Source: Sphingorhabdus sp. Alg231-15 (lineage in GTDB: Bacteria; Pseudomonadota; Alphaproteobacteria; Sphingomonadales; Sphingomonadaceae). Taken from it: a stretch of 64,000 bases of DNA. Every line of letters begins with the position of its first letter. The stretch's first letter is position 1. The stretch is from positions 2,660,001-2,724,000 of the forward strand of contig NZ_LT703001.1 of NCBI RefSeq assembly GCF_900149705.1, in the 5' to 3' direction. The position numbers were made by a program, and so were the translations under genes. The notes beneath the pieces were generated by a model. The model was not told the DNA's origin. It saw only the letters and a list, made by a program, of their open reading frames with translations, and did no database searches. Below, in pieces: positions 27,431-35,747 of the stretch.

Positions 27431-28825
27431 CTAAATCTCGTCCTCGCGTGCCTCCTCATACTCGTCGCGGAGTCTAGTTAGCTTTCGACAAATCGGGGCC
27501 TTCGCACAATCGTAGTCCTCGTCTAGAGCTTCTACCTCAAACCGCTCATACTCGTCATCGGTTACGTCAGATTGAGACCCGATCCTGAGCCATGGGCCTA
27601 CTTCTATTCTTTGAGCAATTTCGAAGCCCCCTTGTACAGGAAGCTCGTCATCGCCGACCGTAATCTCGTCAAGAAAATGTGGTGAGTCATCAGGTGGCCC
27701 GAATTCAAGTCGCTGATAAAGCTGATCGCCGGAGCCGCGCGAGAATCTTATCCAATCACTTGGCAAAGTATTTCCTTGGAAAAGAAAATCTGCGTCAGCA
27801 AACGACATGATATACATTCCTAGTGGATTAGCGAACCCTAGTTTACGGCCTTCAAACGCCTGTTTTGCTGCTTTCGTTGCAGCTTCTGGATCAGCGTGTC
27901 TACAGGCAAGTTGAATTGGCGGTAACTCTTCTCCTTCGAAATATGTCTTGCTGAAAATTTCATCCTTTGTCGCTGGGACCCAATCTGAACCGTCCTTTCG
28001 TGCGTATGGATGGGCCCCGTAAAGGACGATGTACAGCAGGTCATCCAACCCATTAATCCGATGAGTCATGAATAGTGCGTTTAAGTTGTTTAACTCGCCG
28101 ATCGGATGAATTGGAACGCCTGCTTCCATTAGGTCCCTGTCACCCCCACCGCCAGAGACCCAAGTGGCAAACAGAATGAGGCGCTGATTTTCCGTCAATT
28201 CGCTCGGATCTTCAACGCCGGGCCCATACAACTCCGTCCAATCCACGTCGCGCCCAAGAACATCATAACAGGCACACTTCAAGCGATCCGGTGCGTAAGT
28301 CGCGAGCGTCATCCAGTATTCACGCAATTCTGTTGTAAAGACCACACGTTTGGCTCTAGGAGGTTGGCCTTCCTCTTTATGAAAGATAATCCGATACTCA
28401 CAGTATTCATTGTGGGTCTCGCGTCTTCCTTTGGAAGAGAGCGCGCTATGTACAGGGTGCCCAGACTTTATTCGCCAATTCGATAACTCGCGGGCCGCCT
28501 CAATACCAAAACAAAAATTTGGCTCGGCCGGATCCGCCGCCCAGCGTACATCTGGAGTATCATTCCCGTCTGATATTTTCGTGCTGTCGATGGCAAAGAA
28601 CCTGCTATGGTAGTCCGACAGATCTTCAAATTCATTGACAATCCGTCTGTTCCAAATCGCTTTCAATTCCTCGCTGTCGAAATCGTCAACACCGCCAGGG
28701 GCATCGTATTCAGTAATTGGGCTATCGTCTTCGGCGGATGTCAAATTTGATGACATCGACTTATTTTTTAAACCCAGCACCTGCGCACTAAGCGGTTTTG
28801 TTCTATCAATATCTCGAAACGCCAT
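27431..28825 (-). CDS. Uncharacterised protein partnered with the DyP peroxidase
   Basis: A 464-aa soluble protein of no family I recognise. It begins MAFRDIDRTKPLSAQ with a very strong AAGGGGGGAA site before ATG 28825, so I prefer this to 28849. The first 50 residues look disordered and acidic; later come aromatic-rich segments such as NEYCEYRIIF and REYWMTLATYAPDRLKCACYDVLGRDVDW, and an acidic C-terminus. Its stop and the peroxidase start are one base apart, suggesting a functional pair, perhaps a substrate or partner protein for the peroxidase. Confidence 0.7.
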   Translation of the reverse strand: MAFRDIDRTKPLSAQVLGLKNKSMSSNLTSAEDDSPITEYDAPGGVDDFDSEELKAIWNRRIVNEFEDLSDYHSRFFAIDSTKISDGNDTPDVRWAADPAEPNFCFGIEAARELSNWRIKSGHPVHSALSSKGRRETHNEYCEYRIIFHKEEGQPPRAKRVVFTTELREYWMTLATYAPDRLKCACYDVLGRDVDWTELYGPGVEDPSELTENQRLILFATWVSGGGGDRDLMEAGVPIHPIGELNNLNALFMTHRINGLDDLLYIVLYGAHPYARKDGSDWVPATKDEIFSKTYFEGEELPPIQLACRHADPEAATKAAKQAFEGRKLGFANPLGMYIMSFADADFLFQGNTLPSDWIRFSRGSGDQLYQRLEFGPPDDSPHFLDEITVGDDELPVQGGFEIAQRIEVGPWLRIGSQSDVTDDEYERFEVEALDEDYDCAKAPICRKLTRLRDEYEEAREDEI

Positions 28826-28973
28826 ATTTCCCCCCTTTACCTTATTCAATTTGACTCATTTTTTTTCATTAATTTATCATGAACATAAAAAAGACAATTG
28901 TGAAGCTTGATTCAACACAAATATTGAATTTTAATGTTCTAAGAAAAATTACTAAATTCCTTGGAGAATGCTA

Positions 28974-30881
28974 ATGGGCCTAGAAGAAAAAACAATTCCT
29001 TGGTACGAAAATATTGATGGAACTCTTCAATACTCAAGGCGCGGCCCAGAAGTTCATTTATCTGTTGTCGAATTGCCTTGGGCTATACTGACTGAAAAAT
29101 CAGCAGTAGAACTTAAGGGGTTTCAAAAACTCAAGAAACTTTCTCTTAAAGGTCGACATTTCGCGATGCGGCAAATCAAAGTCGGTGACCTTGATTTGCT
29201 ATCAGGAACTAGTGAACTTGAATCACTTTCTTTTAATGGTGCTTCGCTAGACGCAGACTTGTTAAGTAGTATATTTTTGAACTTGACAAATCTGGAAGAG
29301 ATTGATGTCCGCGGTTTGGCGATAACTCCGCAAGTTCTTTCAACAATTGTCACTTCGTGTCCACATCTTAGGGGGCTCTCGGTAGGTTGGGCCAAAGAGG
29401 GCAATGACCATTCATTCGCACCATACGATCTTGGTGCTGCAGTTCTGGCAGAAACTTCGCATCTTGAAAATCTGTCTGCCTTATCGGTGCGCGGCCTATC
29501 GATTGCAGATGCTGACATTGAAGTACAACACAGTTTCTCTCGGTTAAGGGATATCGATGTAGCTGATACGAATATTACTTCAGCCGGACTGAATGCCCTA
29601 GGAATGCACGGTGGTCTGGAACGGATTGTTATGGACAATTGTCCCATCGACGACGATTGTGCACCAACTCTTGAAGCAAATTCAGATCTGCATACGCTGA
29701 GCGCAGAGGGTAGCCGCATATCTGATCCGACGCTAGGCGTCCTAAGTAATCTATCTAGGCTGGCCTACCTGAACGTCTCTTCGACTCCTGTTACAGATGT
29801 GGGATTGGCGCAACTTGCAGGACTCCCAAATTTGCGCGTCCTAAAGGCTGCAGGTGTCGAGTTCTCTGCATCAGCAGTTGCAGATTGCGTCATTCAAACT
29901 CCTTCACTCCGGTCACTCTACATGGGTAAAAAGGTTTTTTCTGCAGCGGATCTGCCGAATTTGGAGACACTAGATGAGTTGGAACTAGGGGTCTATCCCG
30001 ACCAATCCGTGCTAAATACTCTAGCGACCCTTGATGCCCAAATAGATCTAACGATGTTCGGATCCCCCGCAGGCAATTTTAAAATGCCACCTCGCCTGAG
30101 AGAACTTCGACTCGACACACAAATGAGTCGAGATATCATTCGTTCGATTGCACCACTTAGATACCTTAGAAGTTTGTCGTTTAGGGGAAACGCTCAGTTT
30201 CTCGCGGAACTCAATGATGGTGATCTACCTGGCTTAAGGAATTTGCTTTCACCAAGTTCTAATCTAGACGATACGACACTTGCCCGCCTTGCACAGCTCC
30301 CCAGCCTAGAGTCGCTCTACATTTCCGACAACCCCATATCGGAAGCTGGCATAACGACACTAGTGGGCAATCCATATCTCCATACTTTGGAACTGAGAGC
30401 TATCTCCCTCAGCACGAATATAATTGAGAAGTTACTAACGCTCCCCTCGTTGCACTGCCTTGACATACCAGGTACCGGCCTTCCGCCGAGTTCGGTAGCA
30501 CAACTTGGCGCTGCGCCAACACTGCAGTCGCTAGCCATTGATCAAAGTCAGTTGGCAAAAGAGGCAGTTGAAGGCCTAGCATCGTTGCCGACTTTGATGG
30601 AGTTATACTTGTACGGCGATGGCTATACCAAAGAGTCCCTCAAGCTTCTGAAGCACTTACCTTTTCTCAATGAGATTGTCTTGGTCGACAGAACCCAGCC
30701 AATTGCAGTTGACGAGGTATCTGCTTTCTTTGATATTCAACACTTGCGGCATATTAATGGACCAATTGAACCGGAAGCGCGGAAGGCGCTCGCAAAGGAA
30801 CGCCCGGAAATCTATGTAAATGGATTGTCCTCCAGGCCTGCAGGAAACAAAAGCGGACGAAATTCATTGGCAACTTTTTGA
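28974..30881 (+). CDS. Leucine-rich-repeat protein
   Basis: A 635-aa protein made almost wholly of LRRs of about 22-26 residues (for example LRGLSVGWAKEG, LAYLNVSSTPVTDVGLAQLAGLPNLRVLKAAG, LESLYISDNPISEAGITTLVGNPYLHTLEL). No signal peptide, membrane span or enzymatic domain is present, so it is probably a cytoplasmic recognition protein. I start at ATG 28974 since GGAGA is 6 bp before it; ATG 28968 is in frame. It is divergent from the DyP operon across a 150-bp AT-rich region. A hairpin without a good T-run at 30971-30991 may end it. Confidence 0.85.
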   Translation: MGLEEKTIPWYENIDGTLQYSRRGPEVHLSVVELPWAILTEKSAVELKGFQKLKKLSLKGRHFAMRQIKVGDLDLLSGTSELESLSFNGASLDADLLSSIFLNLTNLEEIDVRGLAITPQVLSTIVTSCPHLRGLSVGWAKEGNDHSFAPYDLGAAVLAETSHLENLSALSVRGLSIADADIEVQHSFSRLRDIDVADTNITSAGLNALGMHGGLERIVMDNCPIDDDCAPTLEANSDLHTLSAEGSRISDPTLGVLSNLSRLAYLNVSSTPVTDVGLAQLAGLPNLRVLKAAGVEFSASAVADCVIQTPSLRSLYMGKKVFSAADLPNLETLDELELGVYPDQSVLNTLATLDAQIDLTMFGSPAGNFKMPPRLRELRLDTQMSRDIIRSIAPLRYLRSLSFRGNAQFLAELNDGDLPGLRNLLSPSSNLDDTTLARLAQLPSLESLYISDNPISEAGITTLVGNPYLHTLELRAISLSTNIIEKLLTLPSLHCLDIPGTGLPPSSVAQLGAAPTLQSLAIDQSQLAKEAVEGLASLPTLMELYLYGDGYTKESLKLLKHLPFLNEIVLVDRTQPIAVDEVSAFFDIQHLRHINGPIEPEARKALAKERPEIYVNGLSSRPAGNKSGRNSLATF

Positions 30882-30970
30882 ATCCATCGTTTCGACGCCA
30901 TTTCGCCATCTATTTCCTCGAAGCCGATTTCGAACCGTTTCGACTACCACTATTTGCAGGTTGAAAAAGT

Positions 30971-30991
30971 AACCACCCATATAGGGTGGTT
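30971..30991. terminator. Weak hairpin after the LRR gene
   Basis: AACCACCC and GGGTGGTT form a perfect 8-bp stem with a 5-base loop; no strong T-run follows on the plus strand. Possible terminator or decay-protecting hairpin. Confidence 0.45.
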
Positions 30992-31025
30992 ATAAGTTCA
31001 TTTTTGATTAGTTCTTCCTTTTGAT

Positions 31026-31430
31026 TCATGCCACCATCTTGGCTCCCACCACTTGAATAGAATCGTCATAGACGAAGCAATTTGGTTTGCTGCAGCGTCC
31101 TCCAAACTCGGCATTGTGAACTTTCAATCCAATACAAAAGTTTTTCAGCGAATATTTTTCATAAACATATTCCAGCAATACCGCCGCTGGATCAGCGATT
31201 GTTTTCGCTGCAAACCTGTTAAACTCAGACTGATTGCACGGATCTACGGGACAAAAGATCGTGAACCCTAATGGTTGACCGAAAGAGCGGACTTGATATC
31301 GACTTTCATCGGAACGAATTTCAAGTTCAATGTACATGGATACAAATTTCCTGACTTCTGATTGCAATTGTACTGCCAATACTTTGATCGAAGGTAATAT
31401 TTGATGGTCGAATATTTTGCCAAAATTCAT
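31026..31430 (-). CDS. Uncharacterised 134-aa protein, translation likely hairpin-controlled
   Basis: A small protein of unknown family. It contains two Cys pairs, FCPVDPC and RCSKPNC, which could bind zinc. No membrane span. Its ribosome site GGAG lies inside a long hairpin that ends at the start codon (31431-31489). It stands apart from the caspase operon by about 180 bp but reads in the same direction, so a link to that system is possible. Confidence 0.6.
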   Translation of the reverse strand: MNFGKIFDHQILPSIKVLAVQLQSEVRKFVSMYIELEIRSDESRYQVRSFGQPLGFTIFCPVDPCNQSEFNRFAAKTIADPAAVLLEYVYEKYSLKNFCIGLKVHNAEFGGRCSKPNCFVYDDSIQVVGAKMVA

Positions 31431-31489
31431 GATTTTTCTCCGTCAAACTCTTTACCACCAATTGATAAAGAGTTTTTCGGAGAAAAATC
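31431..31489 (-). promoter_or_regulatory. Long hairpin masking a ribosome-binding site
   Basis: Arms 31431-31454 and 31466-31489 pair at 22 of 24 positions around an 11-base loop. On the minus strand the second arm ends CGGAGAAAAATC directly before the ATG at 31430, so the Shine-Dalgarno GGAG is base-paired. This looks like an RNA switch or attenuator, or alternatively a protein operator. Confidence 0.6.
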
Positions 31490-31609
31490 ATACATTTCAA
31501 CATCTTAAACTATAGCATCTTTGGGACTTATTACAAAACTCAGGTCATCTGCGAAGATGTAGATTCTGGTTTTAATGTTGCACAATCGCACTAACGTAAA
31601 CTCATTGGT

Positions 31610-32410
31610 TCAGCCGACTTGATTGCAGTCTCCATCTAGTTTTGAACTTGAGATCAAATGGAAGCGATCATAGTCAGGTCCGTATATGCACGGCACTTGC
31701 GGTTTGTCTGGAAAATGTTCATTTGTAAATATCGAAACTTTATCCCTAATTTGTGTAAACAATTCAAGCACACTCAATTGTTGTTTGTTTTTTAATGAGT
31801 CTAGCACCGCATCCCAAAAAAATATGGAAAAGATACTCCCTTTTGTTGTTTTAACGTTGCTTAACTCCAAAGCGCTTTGGCCGTGTGAGCAAGCAGTTAT
31901 AATTATCAGATTGTCTTTCACCGTAAATCCGGTTCGAGGCATTAAATTTAACTTATTTTGCTGAATGCCTGCTTCCGGTGCAATTCGACACGCATCTATC
32001 AATATAAGGCTCCAAGGGTATTTCTCGGAATAGGTGTCTACCACTGTTTGTATCGATATACTGGAATCAGATGGAATTTCTGGTCTATAATCTGTCGGGC
32101 AAAAAGAAAAAACACCCTCCGTATCGATGCCATGGCCTGAAAAGTAAAAAATTCCTGGAACATGCGCTTTGCCAGTGCTGCCAAGTTTTTGCAGTCCAGA
32201 CAATATGTTATTGCGACTAGGGCGAATATCGGAATCTCGAACATCAGATATTAGATATTGAATATTTGAATCAAGATACTGTCTGGAATTTTGAGCGAAT
32301 TTTACTGCGTCCTCAGCAGCAAACATAAGAGATGTATCCATATTCTGGCTGCCATCAGATGAAAAATACGAGTCTATCCCTACTGCAAAAACTTCCGGCC
32401 CATCTTTCAT
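31610..32410 (-). CDS. Caspase-like (C14) cysteine protease
   Basis: A 266-aa caspase/metacaspase-fold protease. The catalytic dyad is His93 in YFSGHGI and Cys141 in LILIDACR. The fold begins FAVGIDSYF at the N-terminus and contains a later IIITACSHGQSALE strand and loop typical of bacterial caspases. No N-terminal adaptor domain is present, so activation must come from the operon partners. Its start overlaps the upstream small gene by ATGA. It is the last gene of a leftward operon with a histidine kinase and response regulator. Such proteases act as death effectors in bacterial conflict systems. Confidence 0.88.
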   Translation of the reverse strand: MKDGPEVFAVGIDSYFSSDGSQNMDTSLMFAAEDAVKFAQNSRQYLDSNIQYLISDVRDSDIRPSRNNILSGLQKLGSTGKAHVPGIFYFSGHGIDTEGVFSFCPTDYRPEIPSDSSISIQTVVDTYSEKYPWSLILIDACRIAPEAGIQQNKLNLMPRTGFTVKDNLIIITACSHGQSALELSNVKTTKGSIFSIFFWDAVLDSLKNKQQLSVLELFTQIRDKVSIFTNEHFPDKPQVPCIYGPDYDRFHLISSSKLDGDCNQVG

Positions 32411-32691
32411 TCTCTGGATTCACGAATTTTGAAATATTCATTCTTTTTCATACTACAGCGAAATAGTTCATTGAATTCAGAATCGTCGAGCCTTAGGCCT
32501 TTTTGAAGTTTCCGTTGAATTCGAGGTGGGAGGTCTCCAGAACCTTTGTTAACCGAAAGAGGCGGAAAAAGTTTGATCCCTTTCGGATCTATCAAAAATC
32601 CTCGAATATGATGTGTTGCGTTGCTGCGTTTTAGACCCAATTTTTCTAATGCAGAGACAGCTTGTTTCTTAGAAAATACCTTTCTAGCCAT
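32407..32691 (-). CDS. Small basic protein (possibly HicA-like) in the caspase operon
   Basis: A 94-aa basic protein starting ARKVFSKKQAVSALEKLG. The segment GDLPPRIQRKLQKGLRLDDSEFNEL loosely recalls HicA mRNA-interferase toxins, but the catalytic HxxH-type strand is not certain, so the family is doubtful. It overlaps the response regulator by 8 bp upstream and the caspase by 4 bp downstream. It may be an adaptor between regulator and protease, or a second effector. Confidence 0.55.
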   Translation of the reverse strand: MARKVFSKKQAVSALEKLGLKRSNATHHIRGFLIDPKGIKLFPPLSVNKGSGDLPPRIQRKLQKGLRLDDSEFNELFRCSMKKNEYFKIRESRE

Positions 32692-33532
32692 GTGAAAAAA
32701 TGCTTTGCAAATAGCTTTGAAATTTTGTCAAATCTCTTGATAGATTTACGTCTGATATTTCTTGTGCCAATTCCAAATTATATTCTGCAAGGCTTTCGCA
32801 CAAATTTTCTAAAGCCTCCGTGACTGAGTCTCCATAGGCATATACAAGTGGCGAAGCATAGAGCTCAGCTATAGCTGTTTGTTCATTTTGTTCCACAATG
32901 ACAGGGACCGGAACTCGAAAGCCTAGTTCATGTGCTTTTGGATGCTCTGTTTGGATCACTCTAATGTGTCTGTTCGAATCAAGATGATCTCCACCAGCTT
33001 CCCCAATAGTTGCGTCATGAACTGCAAGAAGAGCCTGCTCGAGTACCGCGGGTATCGGCAACAAACTGATTAGTTGTTGGAAATCAGTATCATTTATAAG
33101 ATACTTCCTTTTTATTTCTTGAAGTTTCGTAGAAATTAGAGTTGCCTTGTTGGATTCAAACTCGGCGATTGCAGAACCAATTTTGTCTAAATTATCTTCG
33201 ATACGTTTTGCAGGAACCGCTGAACCTTTCTCAAAATAAAAATCAAAATTGGGAAATTTTCTGCTATGAGCCGACAGACTGATCGTCGGAATCTTGGGGT
33301 CCATTCGTTTAATTGTCGACGCGACCTCAGAGCCTGACACATCAGTTCTTGATCGACGAAGTCGAAGATCTATGACCGCAGCAGACAAATGAGCACATCG
33401 TTTTTTAAACAGTTCTAGCGCTGATTCTTTGTCGACTGCAGTTACGACTTTGAAGCCTTCTTCTTCAAGAATTCCCTTTGTTGCTTCTCGCGATCGCTTT
33501 TCGTCTTCGACAAGTAATATCTCTCCGCTCAC
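32684..33532 (-). CDS. Response regulator with a HicB-like C-terminal domain
   Basis: A 282-aa protein. Residues 1-120 are a receiver domain: EILLVEDE (acidic pocket), phospho-acceptor Asp55 in AVIDLRLRR, SLSAH and FYFEKGS with the conserved Lys. The C-terminal half has no DNA-binding helix-turn-helix; instead a segment AELYASPLVYAYGDSVTEALENLCESL resembles the HicB/DUF1902 antitoxin fold. The output is thus probably protein contact, perhaps with the small HicA-like partner encoded next. It is separated by 23 bp from the kinase gene. Confidence 0.8.
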   Translation of the reverse strand: MSGEILLVEDEKRSREATKGILEEEGFKVVTAVDKESALELFKKRCAHLSAAVIDLRLRRSRTDVSGSEVASTIKRMDPKIPTISLSAHSRKFPNFDFYFEKGSAVPAKRIEDNLDKIGSAIAEFESNKATLISTKLQEIKRKYLINDTDFQQLISLLPIPAVLEQALLAVHDATIGEAGGDHLDSNRHIRVIQTEHPKAHELGFRVPVPVIVEQNEQTAIAELYASPLVYAYGDSVTEALENLCESLAEYNLELAQEISDVNLSRDLTKFQSYLQSIFSHG

Positions 33533-33555
33533 AAATCTTTACCCCGAGTTCTTAC

Positions 33556-35184
33556 CTATTTTTTATTTATGTCAGTTATAGGAATTTTTATTTCGAATCC
33601 CATCGAATTCCGCCATTCGGTAACGTTGATAGAACCTTTATGCAATCTTTGAATGACCTCTCGAACCATCGGAAGGCCGTAGCCTGTTCCTGTTTTCTTA
33701 CTTGTTTTACCAGGCATCCATATGTCCTGTACGGTTTTTATGCCTCCCTTTCCCAACTTCAATCCAGTCCCGTTGTCTGAATAATTTGCTACCACATAGT
33801 CTCCCTGGATCTTGCATGTGAAATGAATTTCATGAGATTTACTACTGTTTTTCACACTAGAAAAAGCCTGCAATGAATTTAGAATCAGATTCAGAAATGC
33901 ATAGACAATAGAAGTTTTCTGCATCCGAACTTCAGGAGTCTGTTGAAGCGTCCGCTTAATTTGAACGCCACTTTCTTTGAAGGATTCCCATTCACTAACA
34001 ATTGAAACCGCGTCGTCAAAGGCTTCAACAAGCTTTGCAGTTTCCATCTCGTCGGGATAAATTGTCTTCAGATTGCCCATATTTTCTATGGCATGTGAAG
34101 TTTCATCGAACCCTATTCGGACTTTTTTGACGAGTTGTTGAGAATGCGCATCAAATTTTTCAGACTTTTTTTCTAGCGTTTTAAAAGGCATTCTCGCAGC
34201 ATGGAGTGAATTTCTGGCAGCATGTCTAAATCCATGTATCAAATCCAAATTGATGTTCTCAACATATTCCCGGAGTTTTATATCTCTCAGTCGTGAGGCC
34301 TCTTCACCGGCCTTATAGTTTCCAATTGCTGCGCCTATATGGTTCCCAACGCTAATCATTGCCGTTTCTTCTAAATCCGAGAAATGCTCCTGATGGTCAT
34401 AAGCAAAACTTATAAAGCCAAATGTCTCAGTTCCAAAGAAAAGGGGGGCAGTGTAGGTCGATTGAAAATCTGAAAATCCTACCAAACGCTGAATTTCAGA
34501 GAATAGTTTCGGATCCTGAGAAGTTGACAAACTAACAATTTTCTCGATGGGTACTTTATTATTGGCATTGATTGTTTTCCGAAAATGCGAATGCAATTTA
34601 CTTCCATTTTTTATCGGCTGCAAAAGCTCACTATCGTCTAAAATGCCTTTGCGATCATAAACGCCGATACATTCGTATGAACCGTCGTCGCTGATTTCCC
34701 TTATGACTACATACCGGCTGTCCATAGCGTCGCACGTTTGCTCGCAAAGTCGAGCACAGTAATCCTCAAATGATTGATCGTTGGAAATCGGTTGTGCGAT
34801 CCGGTCGAGTAGCTTACCCACCCACTTTGCTTCGCGGAAATTATGAGCTGCGCAAAGAGTCCAATACAAAATTGAAATCCAATTCTCAGGTATACATTTG
34901 GACGAAACGACTCTCATATTAAACTGGCGCGATGGTGACTCAACCGCAATGCTCTTATCACTTGAATCGGACTGAATGATTTTCTTCGCTTGAACCGCAT
35001 CAAGGTTGGAAGAAAAATTGAGAATTTTCGATTGGTCAAAATGATTGTCGTGTCTGTACAGGACTACCCCTTCGATATTATTATTTCCAACGATTGAGTC
35101 CAGTAACTGGGAAATTCTAGGTGGAGAATTTCCAGTTCCGAATATTGCTTCGAACGGAGCGACCTTGAAGACTTCCTCTAGCAT
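33556..35184 (-). CDS. GAF-domain sensor histidine kinase
   Basis: A 542-aa soluble kinase. A GAF-like domain spans about residues 125-290 (ending FGFISFAYDHQEHFSDLEETAMISVGNHIGAAIG). The phospho-acceptor region is DLIHGFRHAARNSLHAA near residue 315. The HATPase domain has the N-box FLNLILNSLQAF, DNGTGL and GTGYGLPMVREVI. No transmembrane segments, so it senses a cytoplasmic signal. Its start codon overlaps the upstream gene stop by one base. It presumably phosphorylates the response regulator downstream. Confidence 0.88.
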   Translation of the reverse strand: MLEEVFKVAPFEAIFGTGNSPPRISQLLDSIVGNNNIEGVVLYRHDNHFDQSKILNFSSNLDAVQAKKIIQSDSSDKSIAVESPSRQFNMRVVSSKCIPENWISILYWTLCAAHNFREAKWVGKLLDRIAQPISNDQSFEDYCARLCEQTCDAMDSRYVVIREISDDGSYECIGVYDRKGILDDSELLQPIKNGSKLHSHFRKTINANNKVPIEKIVSLSTSQDPKLFSEIQRLVGFSDFQSTYTAPLFFGTETFGFISFAYDHQEHFSDLEETAMISVGNHIGAAIGNYKAGEEASRLRDIKLREYVENINLDLIHGFRHAARNSLHAARMPFKTLEKKSEKFDAHSQQLVKKVRIGFDETSHAIENMGNLKTIYPDEMETAKLVEAFDDAVSIVSEWESFKESGVQIKRTLQQTPEVRMQKTSIVYAFLNLILNSLQAFSSVKNSSKSHEIHFTCKIQGDYVVANYSDNGTGLKLGKGGIKTVQDIWMPGKTSKKTGTGYGLPMVREVIQRLHKGSINVTEWRNSMGFEIKIPITDINKK

Positions 35185-35531
35185 CAGCCTTCTTGATCCA
35201 GAAACATAGTGATTTGATCGGCTAGTATTTTTTTGTCTGCTAAATCAAGTTCGGACCTTTTTATCCCGGAATCATCATGCAAGATTACGATGATATTTTC
35301 GGAAGCATTTTTGGGTTGCAGTTTCCCCCAAATCCAATTCGCTAATATACCCGATAAAGTACCTAAAACTATGCCGTTTGTGGAAATGGTAAATGCAAGT
35401 TCGCACATAGTTGCGGTATCAGACTTAACTTTTGCTATGCCATGGTTTTCGAATTCAAGTTCTTCGATGTGACGGACATCATTTATCGCCCTTAGCGATT
35501 GTTCCTTAGGTGACAAGAATGAAACTCTCAT
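35184..35531 (-). CDS. Small EACC1-like membrane-associated protein
   Basis: A 115-aa protein opening the caspase operon. It has an N-terminal soluble part, one hydrophobic helix (TNGIVLGTLSGILANWIW), then an alpha-beta tail (NIIVILHDDSG, then ADQITMFLDQ). This order resembles effector-associated constant component 1 (EACC1) of bacterial conflict systems that use caspase- or trypsin-type effectors. I chose ATG 35531; TTG 35552 is in frame. The match is by layout only. Confidence 0.55.
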   Translation of the reverse strand: MRVSFLSPKEQSLRAINDVRHIEELEFENHGIAKVKSDTATMCELAFTISTNGIVLGTLSGILANWIWGKLQPKNASENIIVILHDDSGIKRSELDLADKKILADQITMFLDQEG

Positions 35532-35747
35532 AGTTTTTAACCCAGTATCCAAAAAAGTTATTCGATAAATACTATAATCGTAGAGATAACACGAGTCGCA
35601 TTTTCTTTATAGCTCTTTCATTTTCGGAGTGCTCACAAATAACAATAGCAAAGTCGCAAATGCGACTATTGGCTGTATAAGTTCCGTGATCGCTATTTCG
35701 ACCTCTTTGTATACCAATGTCGGAATTTCAGTTGCATGAGTTATTCC

